From contig CM023448.1 in NCBI GenBank assembly GCA_013339765.2, positions 283,160,817 through 283,224,816 of the forward strand: a stretch of 64,000 bases of DNA. The letters run 5' to 3'. This stretch comes from Haemaphysalis longicornis (Eukaryota > Arthropoda > Arachnida > Ixodida > Ixodidae). Positions 1 to 9,670 of this stretch are shown here, piece after piece; within the stretch, counting starts at the first letter, position 1, and every line of letters starts with the position of its first letter. The notes below the pieces were generated by a model. The model made no database searches. It had not been told where the DNA came from and worked only from the letters and a program-made list of their open reading frames with translations. Both the position numbers and the translations under genes were made by a program.

Positions 1-559
1 GTGGACGTATCTCGCTTCCCGCATTACGCATACTCGCATCGATCAATCCCCTCCCCGAGCTGTACATCGTCTGGACCCATGGCCACTCGTCCCTCGAGGG
101 AAATGAGGCGGCTCACGCCGCTGCCCGCGCCCTTCCACACCGGGCATTTCCCTCAGGAACAGAACCCACGGTTCAGCCTCCTCCACCTCCCGCTGTTCCA
201 CCACGCTACCACATCCTGCACCATTATCGCAACCTTCGCCTCACTGTGCCTCAACCTCACCCTCAACTAACCAAGGAGGAAGCAATCATCTGGCGTCGAT
301 TACAAACACCTATTACAACGCACCCATCCTCCACGCTATCTCTCCTACCCAATACACCCTCACCTGTCACTTCTGCCAACCTCTTAATACTACCTACCAC
401 ATGGTGTGGGCCTGTCAAAACACCCCATCGCTTACCCCCAATCCCAAACCTTGCTCAGAGCAATGGGAGGACCTGCTGATCAGCTCCCGTCACGCTCACC
501 AGATCTTTATGGTCACCCGTGCCAGGGCTGCAGCCAATGCCCAAGGGTACCTGAACTAA
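1..559 (+). pseudogene. C-terminal end of LINE ORF2 (RNase H plus terminal Cys/His segment)
   Basis: In frame 3 the first ~300 bases encode the end of a retrotransposon RNase H domain (LYIVWTHGHSSLEGNEAAH, the late RNase H histidine and acidic region) followed by a proline-rich linker and the segment EEAIIWRRLQT. One single-base frameshift near 303 moves the reading into the frame that ends TAA at 557-559. That part carries a Cys/His cluster (CHFCQ, then TTYHMVWAC) and the tail VTRARAAANAQGYLN, typical of the C-terminus of arthropod RNase H-bearing LINEs (I/R1-like). The 5' part lies outside the window. The frameshift may be real decay or an assembly indel. Related fragments lie at 52665-53065 (minus) and 59590-60670 (plus). 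Confidence 0.8.
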
Positions 560-638
560 GGCGAACCCACCCCACCGAGTGACGGCTCAACCACCACCGT
601 TCGCTCTATTAAATGTTTTTTTTTCTCTCTCTCTCTAT
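560..638 (+). repeat. LINE 3' UTR with ATTAAA signal and T/CT-rich tail
   Basis: Directly after the LINE stop codon come ~45 bases of UTR, an ATTAAA motif near 608-613, a T run and then a short (CT)n tract. The same order (A-rich signal, T run, CT repeats) is seen at 14985-15050 and, inverted, near 52665-52685, so it appears to be the native 3' terminus of this LINE family. Confidence 0.6.
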
Positions 639-694
639 CTTCGCTATGGTTCAAGCCTTGCGCGACTTAGTACAAGCTTCACCATTTTTTTTTA
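639..694. repeat. ~55 bp dispersed repeat, copy 1
   Basis: A ~55 bp block (from TTCGCTATGG to a T run) recurs at 57957-58020 with about five mismatches. Both copies end in a poly(T) tract. In copy 2 the core can form a small hairpin (CTTGCAC/GTGCAAG). Family unknown. Confidence 0.55.
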
Positions 695-1916
695 GTTTTC
701 CTGAAGCGGAATTGCAATTCCAGCAAAATACGGCAAAGGCACGGCAGCAGTGACGGCCAGCAGCCTGCAGACCCGCGGCTGCGACGAGGAAATGCCGTCG
801 TATAGGCGTTTTTCAATGACCCCAAAGTCGTAGCTATCCGGGGCGTCTTAGGGAAGGCTGTGAGTAACTTTTTTTATACCGCCCGTCTGTTACGAGATGA
901 ACCTAAGAAGCAAATTACAAACAGCTAATTTTTGCGAAAACCGGTATTCTTTGACAGGCACAATATTTTTACCTCCAAATTTGTTCTTGTCCACCTCCAT
1001 TTTATCTAACACCATTCCCCCCCCCCCCTTTTTTTTTGGCTCCCGGGAGAATGATTCATGTAATCAAACTCAGCATAGAACACTTAGATGGAACTTTTAG
1101 GGAAATACCTAAGGCTCACGTACATATACCACAGCAAAATTTAAGGTTTCATTATTTGGGAATTCAATGTGATGAGAACATTAAAGCGCTCCCTAAAATC
1201 CTCCGCAGGTCACAAATAACTCCGCTATATCGAAGCGAAGATTTTCCTAAACCGATAGCTTGCAATAATGGGGTGGTTTCGGAGTCGGATTGGGTATCAA
1301 TAATAGTTTATTTAAGTGAACTTGGCTATTACAACCTAAAAAAAGCGTGTCCAAAAACAGAAAAGAGGGCCACAGTTGCTAGTGCTTACAGTGCAACATC
1401 AGTGCAACTCTGCCAGTGCAAATACATCAATGTATCAGAAAACGATGAACGATAAATGAGGATTTCTCGCTACAGGGATTCCTTGTACAATCATGGCATA
1501 GTGTAACGAAGTAACCATGGTAGCAGCGTTACTAATATGTTCTGGACGCTGCAGCTATATGAAGAACGACACGCATTGTGGCGCGGTACTTCGCAGATAT
1601 ATAGAGACGTTTCCCTCATCATAGCTGTAATTTGTTTTTATACATTCCCAGTCCAATTATTCATCAATTCTGAATTTTTGTGAGTGGCGGGTGGTGTTCT
1701 GTTGTTTCGCAGCAAGCCCGATTCCCTCCTTTTACTAACAACGTTCCTCCACATGCTACTTGTCTCCTACACAAACTTGTATGCTTCCCCACAGAAACTG
1801 TCGTGTAACAAGAAAGCACGCTTTACAGGGCGGCCAAGAATACGTTTCTGTAGCGAGAGCTACAATGGCCGCATTCTCGCCGTTTCGTTGTGGCCGGTGG
1901 CCGCACCGCGAGCTGA
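695..1916. other. Unassigned stretch
   Basis: AT-rich DNA with a 14 bp perfect palindrome (GGAATTGCAATTCC, about 711-724), a C/T homopolymer stretch near 1018-1038, and one open reading frame at 1036-1455, listed separately. Nothing else recognised. Confidence 0.4.
1036..1455 (+). CDS. Unidentified 139-codon ORF
   Basis: An uninterrupted ATG-TAA frame of 139 codons in AT-rich DNA, longer than expected there by chance. The product is mildly basic, with no signal peptide, membrane segment or motif I recognise; a Cys pair (CQCKY) lies near the C-terminus. There is no splice, TATA or homology support. It could be a chance ORF, a remnant of an unrecognised repeat or an exon. I do not assign a function. 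Confidence 0.15.
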   Translation: MAPGRMIHVIKLSIEHLDGTFREIPKAHVHIPQQNLRFHYLGIQCDENIKALPKILRRSQITPLYRSEDFPKPIACNNGVVSESDWVSIIVYLSELGYYNLKKACPKTEKRATVASAYSATSVQLCQCKYINVSENDER

Positions 1917-1935
1917 GCGGTTGCCTAGCAACCGC
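1917..1935. promoter_or_regulatory. X-box-like (RFX) palindrome
   Basis: GCGGTTGC-CTA-GCAACCGC: two 8 bp arms around a 3 bp centre. It contains GTTGCC-T-AGCAAC, which fits the RFX half-site pair GTNRCC-N(0-3)-RGYAAC. It lies in a GC-rich stretch upstream of the STPR-like ORF, 37 bp before a CRE octamer. Binding is inferred from motif only. Confidence 0.45.
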
Positions 1936-1971
1936 CCCAGCTGGCAGCGTCACTCTCCGCGCCATTTGGCA

Positions 1972-1979
1972 TGACGTCA
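1972..1979. promoter_or_regulatory. CRE octamer TGACGTCA
   Basis: A perfect palindromic CREB/ATF octamer between the X-box and the STPR-like ORF. Without the SINE insertion it would lie about 100 bp upstream of the ATG at 2309. Confidence 0.4.
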
Positions 1980-2055
1980 GAAGAGGAACCGGTGAAACCG
2001 CGATGAAACAGCAGAGGAGGAGCCGGCGTTGCATCGTATATGGAAGGGGCGGCTC

Positions 2056-2300
2056 GGTGGGATTCATTGATTGATTGTAGTGTTTAACCCTCCGACGCAA
2101 AGCAGGCGATCAGGCGCACCGTAGTGGAGGACTCCGGATTAATTTTGACCACCTGCGCCGAAATCTCGTACACACAGGCGTTCTGCTTTTCGACTCCATC
2201 AGAAAAGCGGCCGCCACGGCCGGGAATTGAACCCGCGACCTCGTGCTCAGCAGCACAACGCTTTAGCCACTGAGCCACCGCGCCGGGTGGTGGGATTCAT
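2056..2300 (-). mobile_element. tRNA-derived SINE (Ruka-like) with perfect 12 bp TSD
   Basis: Read on the minus strand the element (2068-2288) has a tRNA-like head with A box TGGCTCAGTGGCTAAAGCG and B box GGTTCAATTCC. A body common to the SINEs of this window follows (AAAATTAATCCGGAG, CCTCCACTACGG), with an ATCAATCAATGAAT-type tail. It is bounded by identical 12 bp copies of GGTGGGATTCAT at 2056-2067 and 2289-2300. The organisation matches the Ruka SINE family of ixodid ticks. The copy sits 8 bp upstream of the ATG of the STPR-like ORF, so it has displaced that ORF from its upstream GC-rich region by about 230 bp. Confidence 0.9.
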
Positions 2301-2308
2301 CGTCAGAT

Positions 2309-2764
2309 ATGAAAAGTGCGTCGGAGAGACTGAAAGAAGCCAGGCTTCGTCGTCGGAACGAAAGCAAGAGGAGGCAGCGAGCTGAGGAGACGGAGGAAGA
2401 ACGAGCCGCGCGCCTCGAGAAGCGTCGTAAGTACGAATCGGTCAGGCGAGTGGATTCAGATGAGGATGGTTCGTCGTCTAGTTCGGCATCTCGTGCCAGG
2501 GCCGCAGTTCAACTACAGAATGAAACCAGGATGAGGCAACGAGCTTCGGGGACAGAAGAAAAACGTGCTCGGCGTACGGAACAGCGACGGCTTAGTGATG
2601 CAGCTCGGAGAGCGGCGCACCTAGCCGCCGATACAACGCAGTTGAAGGACGTGAAGGCACGCCGTGTGACGGACCATGTGATACCGCTGGCTGAAAATTC
2701 AAGTGCGACGCGCATGTTCCAAACGGGAAGACTTCCAAAAAAAAATGCGTTACACTTTAAATAA
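2309..2764 (+). CDS. Small basic STPR-like (23-residue repeat) protein or fragment
   Basis: A 151-codon ORF, very rich in Arg, Lys, Glu and Ala. Residues ~10-45 and ~65-110 carry repeats of the type RRxNESxRRQRAEETEEERAAR / QNETRMRQRASGTEEKRARR. This fits the 23-residue STPR repeat first known from a silkworm DNA-binding protein and frequent in arthropod repeat-encoded proteins. A Ser-rich acidic insert (DEDGSSSSS) separates the blocks. The ATG at 2309 is the first in frame, directly downstream of the SINE target duplication. The C-terminus ends soon after a run of nine A bases (2739-2747), a possible frameshift site. It could be a host STPR gene exon, or a transposon-borne STPR module cut short. 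The repeat type is reasonably clear; function (nucleic-acid binding) is inferred. Confidence 0.5.
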   Translation: MKSASERLKEARLRRRNESKRRQRAEETEEERAARLEKRRKYESVRRVDSDEDGSSSSSASRARAAVQLQNETRMRQRASGTEEKRARRTEQRRLSDAARRAAHLAADTTQLKDVKARRVTDHVIPLAENSSATRMFQTGRLPKKNALHFK

Positions 2765-3366
2765 AAATATCTAGTCATGAATGTAACCATAACTTAACGA
2801 GACGTAATAACCAAAGATAAACAATCAGACGTACGAAGCTAAACGATAAAGATGTAACCGTACAGAGAACCAAGCTAAACAATAACATCAACCGTGCCTC
2901 TCGCTACGCACACGCAGGCATAGCTGAGTTAAGCCACAGCCAATTTTTTTTCCCAGCTTGGCTAATTACAGATTCCGCTAGAGCCGTATGTCCAGAATAT
3001 CTCTCCACAGTTTCAACGATGCATGTTTATCAGGGTCGTAGAGGACGGCGGGACCCCATGAGGGCACTTGGCCTAATTACCGTCCATGCAAACGCACAGG
3101 TGTGTTGAAGAGTTTGTGAAACCGGGTAAGTTGCTTCGCAACGGGAGGATTTAGCCTTGATACTTTCCAGCTCGCAGACACACGGCCGGAATATAAATTG
3201 AGCAGCTCTGCCGCGAACGGCGTGCAACTTCCACTACACTGCAACATTTACCTTAAAAGAAACAAAAAAATACAAGCGCCTGATATATTCTAAGTTAACC
3301 TAAATGAACTCGCGCTGTTTCACGCGAAGCTAAATCAACGTTGCCGATTTATGTCTTAGAACAATG
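2765..3366. other. Unassigned stretch
   Basis: Follows the STPR-like ORF; A+T-rich, with no frame, RNA-like fold or repeat that I recognise. Confidence 0.4.
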
Positions 3367-3760
3367 TTAAAGGAGCACTGACACGAAATTTTATGTTACA
3401 CTTTTATTGCTTTTATCGATGCTTAATGGTCTGGCCAACCTGAAACAGCACTTCAAATACTACAGCGCGCGATAGTTAATTACATTGAACGGCCTGAAAA
3501 TCGTTTGTTTCAAATTCCCGCGCTTTCATCCCGAACGGCGCATATGACAGACTCCCTGCCTGACCTCGCCGCTTTGTGCGGACGTCACCGGCGCCCGCTT
3601 GAGAGGCTGTTGCGCCCGCTCACCGATCGTGGGGCCGCGCGCGTGAAGTGACGTCACGAGTTTTTGACGAGCGCTGTCGCGTCACTTCTTTTTCCTCTCC
3701 TGGAGTGATGTCACGCTGATGTCCATTTGCTGAGTGCCGCTCCGCGCGCTGCTCCGTCGG
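3367..3760. repeat. Possible MITE end (TTAAAGGAGC terminus) with CRE sites
   Basis: Begins TTAAAGGAGCACTGACACG; the first ten bases equal the terminus of the inverted-repeat element at 28260-29377. The segment contains the CRE octamer TGACGTCA at 3649-3656 and two TGATGTC half-like sites near 3705-3720. I could not find a matching inverted end downstream, so this may be a one-ended fragment. Confidence 0.3.
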
Positions 3761-5265
3761 CGCGATAAATAAGATCCAATTGAACTATGTTCTACGCGTC
3801 GCAGGCCGCTTTTACAGTGGTGAGGATTACAGTGGCGATTACAGTGGTGAGGAAGTAGCGTTGCCCTGACGTAAGCTGAGCGGGGCTTGTAGTGGCACAT
3901 CACGGACCTGAGAGCTCCCACAGCGCAGCCGAGCGCCTCATTGCGATAGGCGAGCGACTTGATGTGCGCAAGAAAAATAAAAGAGGCAATGACAGGAAGT
4001 GCATCCTTGGTGTTACGTGTGACCTGCAAGGCAGAACCGATGGCAGCTTTCCCACTTTAAACGAAGCTCAAACAGACAAAACACCCGGTGATAAGCTCAG
4101 TGGGGTAATCGAAAATTATACTTGAAGCGTACAAAGTTCACATCTGGATTAGATTATTTGTCCGTCCTTTTTTTGTTTCCACACAATTTTTGTTTCCACC
4201 TTAACAGTGGTCGTTGGACCCCGTTAAAATTGCCCCCCCCCCCCCCTTCCCCATCAAAACACAGCACATGGTGTAAGTCGCGAAATGTTTACGAGATGTA
4301 CTGGGAAAATTGTCGGCGGCTGCCTTAGCCTAGATCGAGGGTTAAAATTTCCAATGCGGCTTTCCCTACTTTATGGAAGCTAGCCCGAGCTCTCTTGTAA
4401 GAAAGGACACCCCTTCGAAGAGGTCGTTAATCGGTTGAATGAAGGTGTTTCGGGCAGCTGCTAGTACCAATCGGAAATTAAATGAACGTAAGAAGCACCA
4501 GACAAAATCCCCGCGCATGCTGCTTTGAGCGTTCAAGACCTCGAAGTTCCTGCCTTTATTTAAACCAACTGCTAGACACTTTTACACGAGTAGAAAAAAA
4601 AGCATGGAACTTTTTTTTTTCTGAGAAATAAACACAAGAAGATATTTTTGCTTCTTTTTTAAGGCGAGCCCGTATTCGAGACCCCGAATACAAATGAAAC
4701 ACCTTATCGTATTCTTATTCGTTTCGAAAAACTATTAGTTGTCATTTACGAACATTCGGGCGTATGATTCCATCGGCCTCGAAATTTGTTGTTTCGCAGT
4801 TGCTGTGCCCTGGATTGTGAGACGTACACCCACGAAGCATAAGTGTCTGAAAACATTTTAGCCAACAACTATTAAGCAATTGTGCACTAATAAAAGTGCA
4901 CTTTCATTTGTACCAGTTAAACTTGGAAACATCAACAATGTGTTTAAATGTAAACGTTTTCTGGATGGCAACATAAGCAGTACCTGCGCAACGACCGTGA
5001 CAGACATTGCGTACGGACAGTGGCAAGCTTGCAAGTCAGGTGAGTTAGTAATGCCAATTCGCATAGTCGAGGCTTGCCTTGGTAAGACCTTGTGTTCCCT
5101 GCGAATAGCCTTTTTAGCTACGGGCGGTTAGCCAGCATGAAACGAGTCCAAAGGGCAGGAGAGAAAATCCATACACGGCACTCCTCTGCACAACTGCTGA
5201 CGGACGGGAAACACGTAAACACGTAGAAGCGGCAAAATGCTTCCAAAAGGCGCTCTTTATTGGCC
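3761..5265. other. Unassigned stretch
   Basis: Holds short tandem imperfect repeats (ACAGTGGTGAGGATTACAGTGGCG, about 3815-3850), a 16-17 base C run near 4230, several A/T runs and only short frames (77 codons at 3892-4125; 83 codons at 4880-5131). None shows a domain. Confidence 0.35.
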
Positions 5266-5293
5266 AATATATATATATATATATATATTATAT

Positions 5294-5340
<47 letters not shown>

Positions 5341-5349
5341 TATATATAT
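5266..5349. repeat. (AT)n microsatellite, left flank of the gypsy element
   Basis: Nearly pure AT dinucleotide with a few interruptions. It stops exactly at the outer edge of the 3' LTR and resumes at 10857 beyond the other LTR, so the retrotransposon split one (AT)n tract. Confidence 0.9.
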
Positions 5350-5625
5350 AAACTATAAGAGGGTTTTCAGGCTTTATTCTTCAGCCGCACCAGCAGCAGC
5401 GGTAGCACCGAAGCACCAAGTCGCGCTGACCAGCAAGTCGAGACGGAGAGCCAACGAGACGAGACTTCTTCTTCGTCCCAGCGATGGCGATGGGACATCC
5501 ACGAGTTGGTGCCTCTTCCATGTGTGGCTTCTGTGTCACATACCCACGTATTGCGAATGACCAGTGCTTGTCCACGCTCCTACATTATTTAAACGAGTAT
5601 GGTGTTGGCGATGGTCTTCCTTACA
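5350..5625 (-). repeat. 3' LTR of the gypsy element
   Basis: 276 bp; on the minus strand it begins TGTAAGGAAGACC and ends near CTTATAGTTT. An AATAAA polyadenylation signal lies near its end (complement of 5373-5378). It aligns end to end with 10584-10856. Confidence 0.92.
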
Positions 5626-5640
5626 ATTGCCCCCGGGAAC
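5626..5640 (-). other. Candidate polypurine tract
   Basis: On the minus strand CCGGGGGCAAT immediately precedes the TGTAAG start of the 3' LTR, the expected position of the plus-strand primer. It is short and GC-rich for a PPT. Confidence 0.5.
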
Positions 5641-5660
5641 GAAAGAGCCATCCTGGCGAC

Positions 5661-7375
5661 TCAGGGAGATGAAACTACGACGGGGTCAATGTAAGGCTTG
5701 AGGCGCTGAACATGGACTATATCTTTGCCGCGGCAACGCTGATCGGGCGATGGAGTGAGAGGCTCAACCACATAATTTACTGGAGAAGTCCGCTTGACGA
5801 TGCGGTAGGGACCCTGGTAGCGCGAAAGCAGTTTACTGCTCAAGCCTGGCGACGACACTGGAACCCACAGCCAGACAAGCGACCCTGGTGAGTAGGTAGG
5901 AGCGGGAGTCGTTTCGTCGTGGTGCGACTTCTGACGCTGCTGATCTTCCGTAGTTAACGATCGGGCCAACTGACGACACTCTTCGGCGTGCTTGGCAACG
6001 TCGGAGATGGGCGTGCACTCTGACTCATCGGGCCGATATTGAAGTATGGTGTCCAGTGTGCATGAAGGCTCACGGCCATACAAAAGAAAAAACGGAGAGA
6101 AGCCGGTCGTGGCCTGCGTGGCGGTGTTGTATGCGTAGGTCACGAATGGTAGTACTGCGTCCCAGTCGGAATGGTCCGCCGCGACGTACATAGCAAGCAT
6201 GTCACTCAGAGTGCGGTTGAAACGTTCGGTCAGTCCATTGGTCTGAGGGTGATACGCCGTGGTGGTGCGATGGATCGTGCGGCAGGATTTAAGAAGGGCC
6301 TCTATAACTTCAGACAGAAAAACCCTTCCTCGATCACTGAGGAGTTCACGCGGCGCCCCATGCCGTAAAATGAAGTGCCGAAGTAGGAAGGAGGCTACTT
6401 CGCGTGCGGTAGCAGCAGGCAGAGCGGCAGTCTCGGCGTACCGGGTCAAGTAGTCGACAGCAACAACGACCCATCGGTTGCCATCTGCAGTGCAAGGAAG
6501 AGGTCCATAAAGGTCGATTCCTACACGGTCGAATGGTCTTGCTGGACACGGTAAGGGCTGCAAAGGCCCAGTTCCTTGGCGGGGAGGATATTTTCGGCGT
6601 TGGCATCGAACACACGAACGGACGTATTGACGAACGAAGCGGTACATGCCTCGCCAGTAGTACCGCAAGCGCAAACGCTGGTATGTTTTGGGGACACCAG
6701 CATGGGCGCAATGTGGCTCTTCGTGAAAATAGGCACACATTTCAGAGCGTAGGTGGCGCGGAATTACTAAGAGCCACTTGCGACCTTCGGGTTGGTAGTT
6801 GCGACGGAAAAGCAGTCCGTCGCGAAGGGCAAAGTGCGACGCTTGCCGGCGTAGTGTCCGAGATGCAGCGTTCGTTGATGAGCCAGACAGAAAGTCCAAC
6901 ATGGAGGAAATCCAAGGGTCTTTCTTTTGCTCGGACGACATAGAGTGGATCTCCAATGGCGACACGTAGCAGTCGGAGCTCGAGACCCGGTCGCTGTCAT
7001 GAGGCAGCGGGGAGCGCGAAAGGGCATCAGCATCATTGTGCCGCCGGCCTGAGCGATACGTGACGCGAATGTCATACTCCTGTAACCGCAAAGCCCAGCG
7101 CGCTAGCCGCCCAGAAGGATCTTTGAGCGAGGACAACCAACAAAGCGCGTGGTGATCTGTGACAACATGGACAGGGCGCCCGTAGAGGTACGGGCGGAAC
7201 TTCGCAAGCGCCCAAATAACGGCCAGGCATTCTCTCTCGGTCACAGAATAATTTGTCTCGGCCTTTGTTAGCGTGCGACTTGCATAAGCAACGACATACT
7301 CGTCATATCCTGCCTTGCGCTGAGCGAGAACTGCCCCCAAACCAACTCCGCTCGCGTCCGTGTGAATTTCGGTAG
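5661..7375 (-). CDS. RNase H and integrase of gypsy pol
   Basis: A long frame (602 codons to an ATG at 7469, of which the first ~32 are out of the pol frame). It begins with RNase H: TDAS (Asp38), Glu80, Asp105. Integrase follows with an HHCC zinc module (His249, His256, Cys286, Cys289) and a complete catalytic triad Asp319, Asp379, Glu415, with the canonical 35 residues between the last two (YHPQTNGLTERFNRT). The C-terminal module SRYQGPYRIVKR is the GPY/F motif. RNase H removes template RNA and integrase inserts the cDNA. A frameshift near 7372 separates it from RT. All catalytic residues are present. Confidence 0.92.
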
Positions 7376-8337
7376 GGGCCCTCAGGATCGAAATGGCGCA
7401 GGATTGGCGGAGATGTGAGGAGATGGCGCAGTTTAGTAAATGCGTCGTCGCAGGCCGTGGACCACTCACAGATGCCGCCTTCTTTGCTGAGGAGCTTTGT
7501 CAAAGGCGCGATGAGAGATGCAAAGTTGCGAACGAATCGGCGAAAGTATGAACACAGCCCAATGAAGCTGCGGAGGGCCTTCACAGTTGTCGGCTTGGGA
7601 AATTCCGCCACAGCACGTAACTTGGCAGGATCGGGCAGGACACCAGCTTTAGAGACAACGTGGCCAAGGATAGTAAGCTCTCGGGCAGCAAAACGGCACT
7701 TCTTCAGGTTGAGCTGAAGGCCTGCGGTCGTCAAGCACGTCAAAATCTGCTCAAGTCGAATCAGGTGCGTCGAAAAATCGGGAGAGAAGATCACAATATC
7801 ATCGAGGTAACAAAGGCACGTCTGCCATTTGAGTCCACGGAGAATATTATCCATCATCCGCTCGAAGGTTGCAGGCGCATTGCAGAGGCCAAACGGCATA
7901 ACGTTAAACTCGTACAGGCCGTCAGGAGTAATAAAGGCCGTTTTTGCACGATCAGCCTCTGCCATGGGAACCTGCCAATAACCCGAGCGTAAATCAATGG
8001 AGGAAAAGAACTCTGCGCCTTGTAGACAATCAAGGGCGTCATCAATTCGCGGCAACGGATATACGTCTTTGCAAGTTATCTTGTTGAGCCGGCGGTAATC
8101 GACGCAAAACCGAATAGAGCCGTCCTTCTTCTTGACAAGTACTACCGGCGATGCCCATGGACTGGTGGAGGGTCGAATCACACCGCGTTGGAGCATGTCC
8201 TCGACTTGTTCATCGATTACGCGGCGTTCAGTGGGGGAGACACGGTAGGGACGTTGCCGTAAGGGTGCGTGACCACCGGTATCGATGGTGTGTGCGACTG
8301 TGGATGGTACGTCCCAGACCAGTCTGGACAGAATCAA
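7303..8337 (-). CDS. Reverse transcriptase of gypsy pol
   Basis: 344-codon frame with the full RT fold. The VKKKDGSIRFCVDYRRLN block is followed by the first catalytic Asp in SSIDLRSGYWQ, the MPFGLCNAPATFERMM motif, the catalytic YLDD box (codons at 7798-7809) and the thumb/connection (LGHVVS, FIGLCSYFRRF). The last ~15 codons after LRHFDPEG are out of frame because of the indel near 7372; upstream, another near 8335 joins it to the protease-RT linker. It makes cDNA from the element RNA. Homology is unmistakable and the residues are intact. Confidence 0.93.
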   Translation of the reverse strand: MILSRLVWDVPSTVAHTIDTGGHAPLRQRPYRVSPTERRVIDEQVEDMLQRGVIRPSTSPWASPVVLVKKKDGSIRFCVDYRRLNKITCKDVYPLPRIDDALDCLQGAEFFSSIDLRSGYWQVPMAEADRAKTAFITPDGLYEFNVMPFGLCNAPATFERMMDNILRGLKWQTCLCYLDDIVIFSPDFSTHLIRLEQILTCLTTAGLQLNLKKCRFAARELTILGHVVSKAGVLPDPAKLRAVAEFPKPTTVKALRSFIGLCSYFRRFVRNFASLIAPLTKLLSKEGGICEWSTACDDAFTKLRHLLTSPPILRHFDPEGPYRNSHGRERSWFGGSSRSAQGRI

Positions 8338-8800
8338 AAGACGTCCGAAATCGGTTCAGCAGTGCGAGAAGCTGGTCTCGTTGGGACGGTGAAAGGTCGG
8401 CATCAATGGCGCGAAGGAAGACGTCTGCAGACGGGGAGGATTTTGCTCCTGAAGGAGCACACAGTCCACTGATTTCAAGCGGGGTTGAATCGTCGGGCAC
8501 AGCCACAGCGACAACAGAATGAACGGTCTCGACATGGCCGACGCACTCTCCGCGTTGCAAGGTGCACGGACACGACCCGTAGTTGGAAAGGAGAAGTGTA
8601 GTTTGGCAGTTACGAATGGGAAGCAGGGAGAAAGGAAGCCGAAGACAACGTCGCTGGTGAAACAGGTCAGAAGGCGTAAAGAGTACTGTCGCATTGGACA
8701 GAAGTGGGCAGGATAAAGAAGCTAGCACGGCAGAATGAGGAGGAATGCTAACTTCTTCCGTGAGGACCAGTTTTGATGGCAGAAGGAGCGGGCGGTTCAC
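8228..8800 (-). CDS. Protease-RT linker region of gypsy pol
   Basis: 190-codon frame whose N-terminal ~155 residues (IPPHSAVLASLSCPLL to LSPSQRDQLLALLNRFR) are the segment usually found between protease and RT in gypsy polyproteins, ending in the conserved region just before the RT fingers. It is offset from the protease frame (shift near 8790) and from RT (shift near 8335). No catalytic role of its own. Confidence 0.8.
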   Translation of the reverse strand: MNRPLLLPSKLVLTEEVSIPPHSAVLASLSCPLLSNATVLFTPSDLFHQRRCLRLPFSLLPIRNCQTTLLLSNYGSCPCTLQRGECVGHVETVHSVVAVAVPDDSTPLEISGLCAPSGAKSSPSADVFLRAIDADLSPSQRDQLLALLNRFRTSFDSVQTGLGRTIHSRTHHRYRWSRTLTATSLPCLPH

Positions 8801-9235
8801 CGGTGGTATGATCCATGAACGGGAAGAGCTCTACTTCGGCACGGCCACAGTCGATGACAGCTCTATGTTCAGAAAGGAAGTCCCACCCCAGTATGACATC
8901 GTGGGAACAGGAAGGCAGGACAACGAACTGAACAGCATACATGACGTCCTGAATAACGACACGGGCAGTGCACATGCCAGTTGGATCAATGGGATGAGCC
9001 GTAGCAGTCCGTAATGAGAATCCAAGATGCGGCGTCCTAACCTTCTTCAAGCGGCGGCAAAGTTTGGCGTCCATGACAGAAACGGCGGCTCCAGTATCGA
9101 CAAGGGCTAAGACTTCAGCGCCATCTATGGTAATACGAATGACGTTTGCGGGAGAGGGAGGAGGCCTTGGGCAGATCGACGACGGCGCAGTTCTTGCCTC
9201 CGGAACTGCGGCGCCTAGTTTTCCGCTTCCGTTGG
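8748..9235 (-). CDS. Retropepsin-type aspartic protease of gypsy pol
   Basis: Read in the frame that is open from about 9235, it contains IRITIDGAEVLALVDTGAAV with the DTG active-site triad (near 9090-9100). Then come the flap region and DVILGWDFL, the conserved ILG element of retropepsins. The first in-frame ATG (9074) lies after the DTG, so the protein must be made as part of Gag-Pol, not from that ATG. A frameshift near 9240 lies between nucleocapsid and protease; in related elements this junction is often a programmed shift or a fusion, so this one may not be damage. Confidence 0.88.
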
Positions 9236-9670
9236 AACAGGACGACGACGCATGGGGGATAGTGAGCGGCGTCGCGGAGATGAAGACCGACGGCTTCCGA
9301 AGTCACGACTATCGGGCGGCATAGACGTCATCGGCGAATACGCGGTAGCTTCCTGCATGAGTGGGGAATGGGCGTAGGAAGAAGCTGCGGCAGGGTTGCG
9401 TCCTGTCACCGTGGCGCGGCGGCAATAGCGTGCCACGTGTCCAGGAGCCCTACAGGCAAAGCAAATTGGGCGATTGTCCAGCGTCCTACAAGGGTTGGTG
9501 AGCGAGGGACCAGACAACACCGGCGGACGTAAAGGCCGGGTGGTGGGGAAAACGACGGGGCTCCGAGGCATGTACCTGGCAGCGACTTCAGCGTAAGGTC
9601 GTTGAGGGATAGAGTCGCCAAAGTGTATTGGAGCGGCCATCGTCACGGGGTGCATAGAGTCCTGCATAAG
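9215..9670 (-). CDS. Gag nucleocapsid segment with CCHC zinc knuckle
   Basis: In the frame ending TAG near 9215 lies a proline/arginine-rich segment with one zinc knuckle, CFACRAPGHVARYC (C-X2-C-X4-H-X4-C), then an Arg/Ser-rich tail (SSPRRRSLSPMRRR). It continues the capsid frame after a single-base shift near 9655. It would bind the element RNA. Confidence 0.85.
   Translation of the reverse strand, partial: LMQDSMHPVTMAAPIHFGDSIPQRPYAEVAARYMPRSPVVFPTTRPLRPPVLSGPSLTNPCRTLDNRPICFACRAPGHVARYCRRATVTGRNPAAASSYAHSPLMQEATAYSPMTSMPPDSRDFGSRRSSSPRRRSLSPMRRRPVPTEAEN

Noticed and set aside
5626..5660. Envelope gene making the gypsy element an errantivirus
   Set aside because: Only about 35 bp separate the integrase stop from the 3' LTR; there is no third ORF.
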